DNA from: Paenibacillus ginsengarvi
GTDB lineage: Bacteria > Bacillota > Bacilli > Paenibacillales > NBRC-103111
Direction of reading: 5' to 3'
DNA length: 64,000 nucleotides
Assembly (NCBI RefSeq): GCF_003626695.1
Contig: NZ_RBAH01000031.1
Location: forward strand, 36,604 to 100,603
The first letter of the stretch is position 1. Each line of letters starts with the position of its first letter. Positions 16,090-24,225 of this stretch are shown one piece after another. Under the pieces are notes generated by a model. It made no database searches and was not told where the DNA came from. It saw only the letters and a program-made list of their open reading frames with translations. The translations under genes were made by a program, and so were the position numbers.

Positions 16090-16512
16090 ATGAGTACGTT
16101 TACCGGTAATGAAAAGATCGCGAAGGTTGAATCCCGTCCTATCGGAAGGACGGTCGCTTATTGGATCGTCACGATCGTTCTCGCATTCTCTATTGCATTA
16201 AGCGGGATCGGGCAATTGATGCGATATGGCGGCAATGTCGATTTAGTCACCGATATTGGATTCCCTTTATATATCACGAACATTCTCGGGACTTGGAAAT
16301 TGCTTGGAGTCATTACGATCGTAATACCAGGTTTCCCGCGGCTTAAGGAATGGGCTTATAGCGGTATCTTTTTTCTAATGACAGGTGCTGCCTTATCTCA
16401 TGTGTTCGCTCATGATTATGGGGATGGGGGATTCCATGTTATTCTTCCGCTTTTCTATGCCGCTCTTGGCATCGCCTCCTGGGCGCTGCGCCCGAAAAGT
16501 CGCAGACTCTAA
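16090..16512 (+). CDS. DoxX-like membrane protein
   Basis: A 140-residue four-segment membrane protein of the DoxX-like family. Hydrophobic stretches are at about residues 25-43, 58-80, 88-106 and 115-132, and the family-type LGTWKLLGVITIVIPGFPRL is clear. The family has been linked to redox and thiol stress in some bacteria, but its biochemistry is poorly defined. The ATG at 16090 follows AAAGGAGG. It is the first of three genes downstream of the WYL regulator, although the second has its own copy of the promoter block. Confidence 0.8.
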   Translation: MSTFTGNEKIAKVESRPIGRTVAYWIVTIVLAFSIALSGIGQLMRYGGNVDLVTDIGFPLYITNILGTWKLLGVITIVIPGFPRLKEWAYSGIFFLMTGAALSHVFAHDYGDGGFHVILPLFYAALGIASWALRPKSRRL

Positions 16513-16557
16513 TGAAAGTGGAATCAACGCCAGTCCACTCCTGAATTCGATAAACAG

Positions 16558-16613
16558 TTTCATATTTTGACATTATTAAGGCTTATGATAAACCTATCAA
16601 GTGAATAAACAAA
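16558..16613 (+). promoter_or_regulatory. Promoter/operator block, second copy
   Basis: TTTCATATTTTGACAT (16558-16573, -35 TTGACA at 16567) is followed by TTATGATAAACCTATCAAGT, matching the 15992-16035 block in order and spacing. The trailing AATAAACAAA also resembles the first copy. Confidence 0.6.
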
Positions 16614-16646
16614 TCAATGGATTCATTCAATAAAGGAGCTGGAATC

Positions 16647-17126
16647 ATGGCAACCTATGCCTTTGAAGAGAAAGACAGCTTTATCGTTCTGGGTATTGGA
16701 ACGGAGCTGAAGAGCGATTACACGGATTATGTCGGCATGAATAAGGAGAAGGAAAACTTTTGGCGGTCAGTGGAGCAGGATGGAAGGCTTGACGCGTTAA
16801 GGGCGATTGCTGCGAACGATTATATGTTTGCCGTAAACGAAGCGGTCAATCACAAGATGATGTATTACGCTGGCGTGATGACAGATGCATCAGTACCGGA
16901 AGAACATAGAGTGATTCAATTTCCTAAGGGACAGTATCTCGTTGTTAAAGGAGAGGGGAAGTCGGCTGATGAGTTGAGTAGCATGCTTACTGGCATTGCC
17001 TTCGGTCAAGTCTTGCCAGCAGCCGATAATTACGCCTATGTGGGCGGGCCCAATGCAACCGTTGAGATGGGGCAGCGGGATAGCCTCGTATATGGGGAAA
17101 TGTGGATTCCGGTTGTGGAGAGGTAA
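16647..17126 (+). CDS. GyrI-like/AraC effector-binding domain protein
   Basis: A 159-residue stand-alone small-molecule-binding domain of the SOUL/GyrI-like type. It shows YYAGVMTDASVPEEHRVIQF and FPKGQYLVVKGEGKS in the middle and the C-terminal VYGEMWIPVV typical of this fold. Such proteins bind hydrophobic ligands or act as antitoxin-like partners. The ATG at 16647 follows AAAGGAGCTGG. Its own copy of the WYL-type promoter block lies 35-90 bases upstream, and the next gene follows by 25 bases. Confidence 0.7.
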   Translation: MATYAFEEKDSFIVLGIGTELKSDYTDYVGMNKEKENFWRSVEQDGRLDALRAIAANDYMFAVNEAVNHKMMYYAGVMTDASVPEEHRVIQFPKGQYLVVKGEGKSADELSSMLTGIAFGQVLPAADNYAYVGGPNATVEMGQRDSLVYGEMWIPVVER

Positions 17127-17151
17127 ACGAAATTAGAAGGAGGAATGAGGA

Positions 17152-17619
17152 ATGTCCACTATCGTTGATTTTAAAAATGTGTCTACGGTTGGTCTGGAAT
17201 CTTCGCCGGTAGCAAAAGCGTTAGCTGGTATGCGTGCGAATGAAGCCCGTTACTTCATGAACAAATACAAGCACGAATTTACGACCGTACCAGCCGGCGA
17301 GAGCCAGGAGACGCTTGATTATGTGAAACGCATTTTGAAAGAAGAACGTGGTATTGAATTTGCGGCTCAACCGCTGGAAACATCGCATTTTCAAGTAGAT
17401 AATATCAGATGGGCCTTCGTCTTTTATGAGGACGGTCTAGCGGTCAACGTCCTTTATACAGTGGATGATCCTAAGAAGCGGGCCGTAGGCTTCAAGCTTT
17501 CTGAGGGGATGGAAGTACCTAAGGAGCTAGAAGAGAAGAAGTTCAAATTTGCAAGACAGAAGTCCAAACTGGCCGGGACCATTCGAGGTTCGTTCTTCGT
17601 CATAAAAGGAGAATATTAA
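17152..17619 (+). CDS. Conserved-looking hypothetical protein, 155 aa
   Basis: I do not recognise this soluble, lysine- and glutamate-rich protein. It has no signal or membrane segment. Blocks such as NIRWAFVFYEDGLAVNVLYT and the basic C-terminal end suggest a small alpha/beta fold. The ATG at 17152 has AGGAGGAATGAGG upstream. It lies 25 bases after the GyrI-like gene and before a clean terminator, so it is the last gene of the WYL-linked operon and probably shares its trigger. Confidence 0.7.
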   Translation: MSTIVDFKNVSTVGLESSPVAKALAGMRANEARYFMNKYKHEFTTVPAGESQETLDYVKRILKEERGIEFAAQPLETSHFQVDNIRWAFVFYEDGLAVNVLYTVDDPKKRAVGFKLSEGMEVPKELEEKKFKFARQKSKLAGTIRGSFFVIKGEY

Positions 17620-17658
17620 AGCAAATATATGAAATGAAACAAAGTTAATAATAACTCT

Positions 17659-17686
17659 TGGCGGCCACAAGGCCGCCATTTGTTTT
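17659..17686 (+). terminator. Rho-independent terminator of the WYL-linked operon
   Basis: TGGCGGCC (17659-17666) pairs with GGCCGCCA (17671-17678) around ACAA, followed by TTTGTTTT. In the remaining 280 bases before the aminopeptidase gene I see nothing else that I can support. Confidence 0.85.
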
Positions 17687-17968
17687 CGCCGATGGACCCG
17701 ATATGCTGAACGGTGACCAGAGGACTCTTGCTCTATAGCTCAGAGATCGGGAGAATATTTTAACTATAACCTTACTTTCCCACCTCAAAAGTAAATAATT
17801 GGTTTATTCTAAAGTCAAGATTTTGAATTGGGGAGTGGAGATAGAATGAGCTTTATTCGCTTCTTTTAGTACGGGAATTTACATTAAGTACAAAATCAAG
17901 AATTAGCGGAATGACAGAGGCTGGAAAACAAATGCTGCTGACTAATAAAAAAGGGGCTTACTATTATT

Positions 17969-19084
17969 ATGAGAGATCCTAGGATGGAACAGCTAGCCAG
18001 TAATCTCATTCATTATTCTGTAAAACTCCAGCCCGGAGAAAACTTACTAATTGAACTGGACGGTTTAGAGACGCCGCTAGCAAAAGAATTGATTAAACAA
18101 GCCTATAAAGTTGGCGGTAATCCATATCTAGTCATACACAATCATGAGCTGCTGCGGGAAATAATAAAAGGATGTAATGAAGAACAAATAGCAGCAATGG
18201 CGGCGTACGATCTTTCTAGAGTAAAAGATATGGATGCTTATATTCTCATTCGTGCCGGAGAAAATGCCAATCAATTGAGCGGAATAAATTACGACAAAAT
18301 GAGTTTGTATAAAAAGCATTATGCACGTGTAATCAATGCCGAACGATATGATAACACGAAATGGTGTATTCTTCGTTACCCTAACCATGCGATGGCCCAG
18401 CAAGCTAACATGTCGACCGAAGAGATGGAAGAGCTTTATTTTAACACCTGTAATTTCGATTATTCGAAATTGGACAAAGCTATGGACAGCTTGGTGGAAC
18501 TGATGAATCGAACAGACCGGGTAAAAATAATAGGGCCCGGAACAGAATTGCAGTTCTCCATCAAAAATATGCCGATCGTTAAAGATGCGGGAATTATGAA
18601 TCTGCCCGATGGAGAGGTTTACACGATGCCTGTCAAACATTCGGTTAATGGGTACATTTCATACAATACCCCTTCAATGAAAGACGGTTTTTTGTACGAA
18701 AACGTTCGACTTGAGTTTCAAGATGGAAAGATAACGGATGCAACAGCAAACGATGTCAACAGGATTAATCAACTATTAAATACCGATGAGGGCTCAAGAT
18801 ACATCGGGGAATTTGGTATCGGACTCCATCCTTATATTGAAAAACCGATGAAAGATACGTTATTTGATGAAAAGATTTGGGGGAGCTTTCACTTTACTCC
18901 GGGATGTGTTCCGATGAAGTCCCCTGGGAACGATAACTGGTCCCAGCTTCATTGGGATCTAGTCGCAATCCAACGGGTAGAATATGGCGGAGGGGAAATA
19001 TGGTTTGATGATACGCTCATTCGCAAAGATGGGATTTTCGTACCTACTGAGTTACAAGTTCTGAATCCGGATCATTTAAAATAG
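17969..19084 (+). CDS. M29-family aminopeptidase
   Basis: A 371-residue metal-dependent aminopeptidase of the M29 (AmpS/PepS/aminopeptidase T) family. The N-terminal half starts with RMEQLASNLIHYSVKLQPGE and carries LLIELDGLETPLAKELI. The C-terminal metal-site half shows MNLPDGEVYTMPVKHSVNG (Glu ligand), YIGEFGIGLHPYI (Glu and His) and a late SQLHWDLV motif with His and Asp. These positions match the two-metal centre of the family. It acts on N-terminal residues of peptides in the cytoplasm. The ATG at 17969 follows AAAAGGGG. It is transcribed alone and is AT-rich by eye. Confidence 0.9.
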   Translation: MRDPRMEQLASNLIHYSVKLQPGENLLIELDGLETPLAKELIKQAYKVGGNPYLVIHNHELLREIIKGCNEEQIAAMAAYDLSRVKDMDAYILIRAGENANQLSGINYDKMSLYKKHYARVINAERYDNTKWCILRYPNHAMAQQANMSTEEMEELYFNTCNFDYSKLDKAMDSLVELMNRTDRVKIIGPGTELQFSIKNMPIVKDAGIMNLPDGEVYTMPVKHSVNGYISYNTPSMKDGFLYENVRLEFQDGKITDATANDVNRINQLLNTDEGSRYIGEFGIGLHPYIEKPMKDTLFDEKIWGSFHFTPGCVPMKSPGNDNWSQLHWDLVAIQRVEYGGGEIWFDDTLIRKDGIFVPTELQVLNPDHLK

Positions 19085-19156
19085 TTGGTATGGGTTGAAA
19101 TTGTGAAAGTTAGTGAAGACGATACGTGAAATTTGCTGGAGCAGGGGGATAAGAAC

Positions 19157-19597
19157 ATGAAAAATCTAAAAATGGAATTCCTCAGATTAATGATTTTTCT
19201 GATCTTATTCGCCTTAATCTTTTTTGAATTGGTATCCTTCGTAACTTTAGTGGATTATATGGGACAGTACATTGCAGGGTATGACCCGGAATATTATTTG
19301 TACTTGATAGTAGGGTTGTCGATAGTATCACTAATTCTTAATTATCTTTTTATTCAAATTCAGAATAAAAACTCATGGAATGAATTAGTTTATCTACAAC
19401 TTTTAGCTGTAATCTACATTATTTTTTCAATGATGATAATGCTACTTGGAGTTTGGTTATTTGGAGATTACAGATATGATTACGTAGTTTATTGGGGAAC
19501 GGTGATTATTACTTTTTGCAATATCATTTTGAATGTTAGAAACATAAGAAGAAACTACAGATTCAGGTATTCCAAGAAAGGCAAGAGACTCACATAG
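19157..19597 (+). CDS. Hypothetical four-segment membrane protein
   Basis: A 146-residue hydrophobic protein with four membrane segments at about residues 7-30, 46-64, 76-98 and 108-126, followed by a strongly basic C-terminal tail (RNIRRNYRFRYSKKGKR) that should be cytoplasmic. The ATG at 19157 follows AGGGGGAT. I recognise no family. It lies 72 bases after the aminopeptidase gene on the same strand and may be cotranscribed. Confidence 0.6.
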   Translation: MKNLKMEFLRLMIFLILFALIFFELVSFVTLVDYMGQYIAGYDPEYYLYLIVGLSIVSLILNYLFIQIQNKNSWNELVYLQLLAVIYIIFSMMIMLLGVWLFGDYRYDYVVYWGTVIITFCNIILNVRNIRRNYRFRYSKKGKRLT

Positions 19598-19727
19598 CAC
19601 TGTATTCACGCTGCGGGTCATTCGGCCTTGGTCCGACACCGATCTTCAATCTTCTGTATCTCTCAAGGTGGAATCCTGCGGACAAGCGGCACTCGCGAGA
19701 TCAGAATCGTACTGAGGTCATTATTAT

Positions 19728-20120
19728 TTGGAAAATAGCTGGAAACCGATAATCCCTGTATTCAATCCATCCATTCAGCCGTTAGAATCCGAAGCTGTTA
19801 TTCCAAAATCACATAAAGATGGATTCAACGGTACAGTGCTCGATTATTATCTAAAAACATGGAATATAGATACGATAGTTGCTGCAGGATTTCATATAAA
19901 ATCATGTTTATTCCATACTTGCATTGGCGCTCGTCATAATAATTATCGTGTTGTGATGTTGAGAGATTGTACGAATTCAAGTGAATTTCCAGACACGATT
20001 GATACTGAAAATCCTGAAGGCGGTTGGATGAGGTTTGTATTTTTAAGGATTTATGAAACCGACATCGGTTATACTACCACTTCGACAGAATTAATGAAGG
20101 CGGCATTGAACGACGCTTAA
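19728..20120 (+). CDS. Truncated isochorismatase-like cysteine hydrolase
   Basis: 130 residues matching the C-terminal two thirds of the isochorismatase/nicotinamidase fold. VIPKSHKDGFNGTVLDYYLK carries the conserved Lys, and IDTIVAAGFHIKSCLFHTCI holds the Cys at the nucleophile position. The first strand with the catalytic Asp, normally about 30-60 residues earlier, is absent, and the upstream frame does not supply it. The start is TTG 19728 with a weak site. It is probably a decayed gene, or a non-catalytic paralog. Confidence 0.55.
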   Translation: MENSWKPIIPVFNPSIQPLESEAVIPKSHKDGFNGTVLDYYLKTWNIDTIVAAGFHIKSCLFHTCIGARHNNYRVVMLRDCTNSSEFPDTIDTENPEGGWMRFVFLRIYETDIGYTTTSTELMKAALNDA

Positions 20121-20148
20121 GGTAAATACACGGGGGGGTCATCACTTC

Positions 20149-20364
20149 TTGAAATATGAACTTGGACGTTGCTTGCTGAATGAACGATTGATGGAATCCG
20201 GAAAGTCGGTGGAATTGCTGGCTAAAGAGTTGCTCTTTAAACCGGAACGAATTTACGATTTTATTGAAAACAAAAGAGTGATGCCTCTCAAAATCGCCAT
20301 ATCGATCGCCGATTCCATCGGTTGCGATGTTCGTGCTTTGTACGAATTAATTCCGAATGAGTAG
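20149..20364 (+). CDS. Small XRE-family helix-turn-helix protein
   Basis: A 71-residue protein that is essentially one Cro/C1-type DNA-binding domain: MESGKSVELLAKELLFKPER is the first helix-turn-helix unit and MPLKIAISIADSIGCDVRAL the closing helices, with the usual YELIP-like ending. It starts at TTG 20149 after a G-rich site. It may regulate its neighbours or be a remnant regulator. Convergent with the DUF1772 gene. Confidence 0.7.
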   Translation: MKYELGRCLLNERLMESGKSVELLAKELLFKPERIYDFIENKRVMPLKIAISIADSIGCDVRALYELIPNE

Positions 20365-20466
20365 TCGTTTTTGATTGCGGCTTTACCGCCCAAAAAGTAT
20401 TGCGTGACCCAAGCCGTCGCTCATCCCGGCATTGGGTCATGCCGGGAAAGAGTGCTGATGCAAGAA

Positions 20467-20898
20467 CTAGAAGTGGCGCAAAGCGACGATGAACGCAGCC
20501 AGAGAAGCCAGGGACGCGATCGTTCGCACATGGTTCCAGGCTACCCAACTGGACAGATAGCGCTGCCAGACTTCCGCGCCTTCTGGACTCTCGGGAGCGA
20601 CGGCGGCAAGAGCGTCGTTAAGCGGCACGTTAAAGAGGATCGTGGCGAGAAAGGTGCCGACCAGATAAAGCAAGCTGCCGATCAGCAGGTACCAGACGCC
20701 AGGCGTACTTAGCCGTAACAACGATACGACACCTAGCACGATGGAAGCAACTGCCGTTCCCATGAAAACAAAGCTGAAAAGTGTCCGCAAGATGGTCGCG
20801 TTGATGGACTGCATCGCGGCGATCCCTTGCATCGCCGGAAGACGAGTGAGCGCGGCCATCACGAAGGTCGAAAATGCGAAAAAAATGCCCGCGATCAA
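20467..20898 (-). CDS. DUF1772 (anthrone oxygenase-like) membrane protein
   Basis: A membrane protein of the DUF1772 family, seen in AGIFFAFSTFVMAALTRLP and AMQSINATILRTLFSFVF. Four membrane segments fit. The first standard start codon in frame is TTG 20898, but the family homology extends further upstream: in frame up to about 20949 it reads KWIFGLTFVSALGSGL, which belongs to the first membrane helix. No ATG, GTG or TTG exists in that extension; an ATA at 20949 sits where ATG is expected, downstream of AAAGGGG. Either an unusual start or a start-codon mutation is present. Confidence 0.75.
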   Translation of the reverse strand: MIAGIFFAFSTFVMAALTRLPAMQGIAAMQSINATILRTLFSFVFMGTAVASIVLGVVSLLRLSTPGVWYLLIGSLLYLVGTFLATILFNVPLNDALAAVAPESPEGAEVWQRYLSSWVAWNHVRTIASLASLAAFIVALRHF

Positions 20899-21005
20899 CC
20901 CCGAGCCAAGCGCGGAGACAAAGGTGAGGCCGAAGATCCATTTATCTATAAACGTTCATCCCCTTTAAAGACTCGTATTCAACCCAATCTCTGCATAGCG
21001 GCAGT

Positions 21006-21051
21006 ACCGAAGAAGACGCCATCGCCTTAAGCGATGAGCGTCTTCTTCGGT
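21006..21051. repeat. Near-perfect inverted repeat
   Basis: ACCGAAGAAGACGC (21006-21019) is the exact reverse complement of GCGTCTTCTTCGGT (21038-21051). The inside adds a second stem, CATCGC/GCGATG around CTTAA. There is no T-run on either side, so it is not a standard terminator, although it lies between the 3' end of the GntR-type gene and the 5' end of DUF1772. Confidence 0.8.
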
Positions 21052-21068
21052 ATGGGAGTAGAAAGGTG

Positions 21069-22475
21069 TTACGTAATCACAATCTCTTCAGGACGTGGAG
21101 CGGATAACGTCTCAATGCGTTCAATGAGCGTCTGCTCATCCCCGAACCCGGACCAATAAAGAAGCAGCTCGTCAAACAACATCTGATGCTCACTTGCCTT
21201 GATATTCAGATCTGTAAACAAGCGGAACGTTGGAATCGTTTCGCGGAATAGCGAGAAACGCGAAGGACGATTGATTGCTGTGTTCTCGACCCCTGACCAT
21301 TCCGCCGCCGTAATGCGTGCCGGCAAGCTGCAGGTGTGCTGCCGAATCTCCTCCTGAGCTATGGACGAAGTCATGAAGTCGACGAACATTTTGACGGCTT
21401 CTTTGTTTTTGCTATGTTTGTTTACCGCCAGCCCAATCACAATCAGCATCGTTAACGGGCTGCCGAAATGAGGAACAGGAGCAATATCGTAATCGATATC
21501 GCTATCTTTCAACGCGTTGAGCAGGAAGTAACTCAAGCTCATGATGGACAGCTTCCCTTGGCGAAACAAATGGAATTTTTGCGTATCCCACGTCATCAAG
21601 CTGTTCGGCAGCGAAGGGGCATTCTCGTACAACTGCCTGCCGTATCGAATGGCGTCCAGCATCGGTGTAGAATCGAGCTGCAGGCCGCCCGATGGGTACC
21701 GTTTAAACACACCCCCGCACTGAGCAAGCAACAAACTAGCGCGACTGGCTGTGGAAAAGTAACAGCGAAAACCAGCGCGTTCATTAGGAATTTCGAGTTT
21801 CGCTGCCGTATGTATCAATTTATCCCATGTCCAGCTGCTGTTAGGTTCCTGCAGTCCCATCTCTTTAAAGTGGGATCGATTGTAGCAGATGACCTGGGGA
21901 GAGAAGACGAGCGGCTGCACACGCAGAATCCCGTCGGTCGTAAAGGCATCGGACAGAAACGGATACAGCTCTTCGCGGCGTTGGAGCGGCTCGAGGTCTT
22001 CGAGCGCACGGATCTCTACTGCTCGCTGGTAATTGATGAAGTTCAGCGTCATCACGTCCAGCATGCCGTTCTCCAAATACGAACGCAGCTGATCGTAAGA
22101 GCGGCTTCCGATCGGAATGGCTTGGACGCGTATATTCGGATAATGCTGCTGGAACAAATTGATGAGGGCGAATATATCGATGTCGCTAGGGATTGAGGAG
22201 GAGTAGCCAAAACGAATGGTAACGGTTCCGTTCCCAGCCGGATCGATGACTTGACTGCCGACCTTGGGGATTTTGACAATCAATTGTTCCTGCACAAGGA
22301 TGTCAAGCCCTTTGCGGACGGATTGCAAACTGAGCCCGTACTGTTCGGACAGTGATTTTTCCGAAGACAAAAATTGCCCAGGTTCCAATAATCCGGACAC
22401 AATCTGATTGCGTAGGGTAGTAACCATCTCGTTGAGACGAGGGCGAAATAATTTGCGATTGGTTTGTCGTATCAT
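21069..22475 (-). CDS. GntR winged helix fused to an ABC-type solute-binding domain
   Basis: A 468-residue regulator. Residues about 10-78 form a GntR winged helix (NQIVSGLLEPGQFLSSEKSL, then SEQYGLSLQSVRKGLDIL). After a short linker, residues about 85-460 resemble family 1 extracellular sugar-binding proteins: VTIRFGYSSSIPSD start, YDQLRSYLENGMLDVMTL, VICYNRSHFKEMGL, and the late AVKMFVDFMTS. There is no signal peptide, so the binding domain is cytoplasmic and should sense an imported solute. The ATG at 22475 follows GAGGAAG. It is divergent from a solute-binding lipoprotein gene, and a perfect inverted repeat lies in the shared upstream region. Confidence 0.85.
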   Translation of the reverse strand: MIRQTNRKLFRPRLNEMVTTLRNQIVSGLLEPGQFLSSEKSLSEQYGLSLQSVRKGLDILVQEQLIVKIPKVGSQVIDPAGNGTVTIRFGYSSSIPSDIDIFALINLFQQHYPNIRVQAIPIGSRSYDQLRSYLENGMLDVMTLNFINYQRAVEIRALEDLEPLQRREELYPFLSDAFTTDGILRVQPLVFSPQVICYNRSHFKEMGLQEPNSSWTWDKLIHTAAKLEIPNERAGFRCYFSTASRASLLLAQCGGVFKRYPSGGLQLDSTPMLDAIRYGRQLYENAPSLPNSLMTWDTQKFHLFRQGKLSIMSLSYFLLNALKDSDIDYDIAPVPHFGSPLTMLIVIGLAVNKHSKNKEAVKMFVDFMTSSIAQEEIRQHTCSLPARITAAEWSGVENTAINRPSRFSLFRETIPTFRLFTDLNIKASEHQMLFDELLLYWSGFGDEQTLIERIETLSAPRPEEIVIT

Positions 22476-22544
22476 CTCTGCATCTTCCTCATTTATGGCT
22501 ATTGATATTGAGTATATTCGAACGGCGATTTGTTTGTCAAACAG

Positions 22545-22584
22545 GTAAACTGCAACTATTCATTTTTAATTTGTTGCAGTTTAC
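22545..22584. promoter_or_regulatory. Perfect 12-base inverted repeat, candidate GntR operator
   Basis: GTAAACTGCAAC (22545-22556) and GTTGCAGTTTAC (22573-22584) are exact reverse complements, separated by 16 AT-rich bases. A third half-site, GGTAAACTG, recurs at 22742-22750 downstream of the lipoprotein promoter. The position between divergent genes, one of them a GntR regulator, fits an operator. Confidence 0.7.
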
Positions 22585-22666
22585 GGATTAGATACGAATT
22601 AGTTTTGGCGAACAAATGGCCGTTTTTCGTTTAATTGAGTGTTTTTTTGCAATTATGAAGTGGGTA

Positions 22667-22695
22667 TTGACAAAATTTAATCCATTTAATATGAT
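22667..22695 (+). promoter_or_regulatory. Sigma-A promoter of the solute-binding lipoprotein gene
   Basis: TTGACA (22667-22672), a 17-base spacer and TATGAT (22690-22695) form a near-consensus promoter reading toward the gene at 22876. Confidence 0.75.
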
Positions 22696-22875
22696 CCATT
22701 CAACTAAAAAAGTTTTAGATACATACTAGTTGTTTCGTGATGGTAAACTGAAGTTGCGTATTTGAACATGGAGGTGAGCAAAGGCGTGTAGGAGAAACGT
22801 AACTTGCAGAAAAGTGTAAGGGATTACAGAAGAGGGATTGCAACAAAAATCATAGGTTGGAAAGTTGGTATAACG

Positions 22876-24207
22876 ATGCGCAGACAAATACGAGCAAGCG
22901 CGGTTATCGGTATGACTTGTCTCTCTTTGCTGGTCGGTTGCACTACGAAGGATGGAACATCGGCGCCGGAAGGGATAGGTCAGCCTGTGGCAGAGAAACC
23001 GCCGCAACCGGTAACGATTACGATCCACTCTGCCGGTGTTGCAGAAGCGGAATTCAACACACGATTCAAAGATGCGCTGGCGAAAAAGCTCCCGCATGTC
23101 ACGATCCAGTGGCTGCCGACAAGCGGTGCCGGCAATACGATTCAGGATTATGTCGCTCGCGGCGAAATTCCGGATATTATCCGCAACATTGCCAGCACCG
23201 TACACGATAACTATCTGAATCTAGGCTTGTCGTACGATCTTCGCGAGCTGGTGAAGAAGTATAAGTATGATCTGGACCGCTTCAACCCGCTTTTTATTGA
23301 CAGCTTTGTCAGTATGACCGCGCAAAATGGGGAGCTGTACGGCCTTCCGGTGTCACCGTTCTTTTCGCGGGTGCTCTACTACAATAAAGACTTGTTCGAC
23401 AAATTCGGTCAGCCGTATTTGAAGGACGGTATGACCTGGGACGAGGTGTACGAGGCAGCCCGCAAAATGTCACGGGTGGAAGATGGGGTGAATTACCGCG
23501 GGTTTTCGGCTTTTCTCTCCACCTTTATTGCCTATAACGAATATTCGCTCTCTACGCTTGACCCGGCGAAGGATCAGTTGTCGGGTATCGATACTTGGAA
23601 AAAGATGTTCGACAACTACATCCGCTTTTATCAAATTCCGAACAATCCGATCGCTGCCAATATTACCGAAGAGCAAAATATATTCAAAAAAGGAACGGTT
23701 GCGATGCACGCGGATATTTACTCGCCCTATCTCGATTTGAGTATGCTGAAAAATTGGGATATGGTGTCGATTCCAGTGATGAACGGGGCGCCCAAAAAAA
23801 TCGGTATTTTTCAGCCGGGTTATTTGCTGATTACGAAACAGGGCAAGCATAAGGAAGAAGCGTTCCAAGTGATCATGGAGATGCTTAGCGATGAAGTGCA
23901 GATGAAAGATGCGCGGAACGGGTTTTTGCCAACGGTCGCAAACAAGGAGATGACGAATGTTCTCGGACAGGATAGCGCCATTCTCAAGAGCAAGAACATG
24001 AAGGCGGTCGGCTATTACGAATTGGCAGCGCCCCGTCCGTCGCGGCAGAAAGGAATGACGGTCGTCGATACGCGCACGGCGGACAAATTGCTCGAAAATG
24101 CGTTCATAGACGCGGCGTTGGGCAAGGATGATGTGAACACGGTGCTCAGAAAGGCGGACGACCTTTTAAGGCAGGAAGTCGAGAAGGCCAAGAGTAAAAC
24201 GAAATAG
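22876..24207 (+). CDS. Extracellular solute-binding lipoprotein (family 1)
   Basis: A 443-residue sugar-type ABC binding protein. The signal peptide MRRQIRASAVIGMTCLSLLV leads to a lipobox with Cys22, so it is anchored to the outer face of the membrane. Family features include LPVSPFFSRVLYYNKDLFDK and the late AVGYYELAAP. A TTG at 22804 has a better ribosome site (AGGAGA) but would give an unusually long n-region, so ATG 22876 is my choice with some doubt. No permease genes are adjacent. It is clearly paralogous to the lipoprotein at 47737. It is divergent from the GntR/solute-binding fusion and is followed by an esterase gene after 18 bases. Confidence 0.85.
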   Translation: MRRQIRASAVIGMTCLSLLVGCTTKDGTSAPEGIGQPVAEKPPQPVTITIHSAGVAEAEFNTRFKDALAKKLPHVTIQWLPTSGAGNTIQDYVARGEIPDIIRNIASTVHDNYLNLGLSYDLRELVKKYKYDLDRFNPLFIDSFVSMTAQNGELYGLPVSPFFSRVLYYNKDLFDKFGQPYLKDGMTWDEVYEAARKMSRVEDGVNYRGFSAFLSTFIAYNEYSLSTLDPAKDQLSGIDTWKKMFDNYIRFYQIPNNPIAANITEEQNIFKKGTVAMHADIYSPYLDLSMLKNWDMVSIPVMNGAPKKIGIFQPGYLLITKQGKHKEEAFQVIMEMLSDEVQMKDARNGFLPTVANKEMTNVLGQDSAILKSKNMKAVGYYELAAPRPSRQKGMTVVDTRTADKLLENAFIDAALGKDDVNTVLRKADDLLRQEVEKAKSKTK

Positions 24208-24225
24208 ACAAAGGAGGAGTGGCAG

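Noticed and set aside
20371..20712. A 113-codon plus-strand frame
   Set aside because: Antisense to the DUF1772 gene, whose protein shows family motifs.
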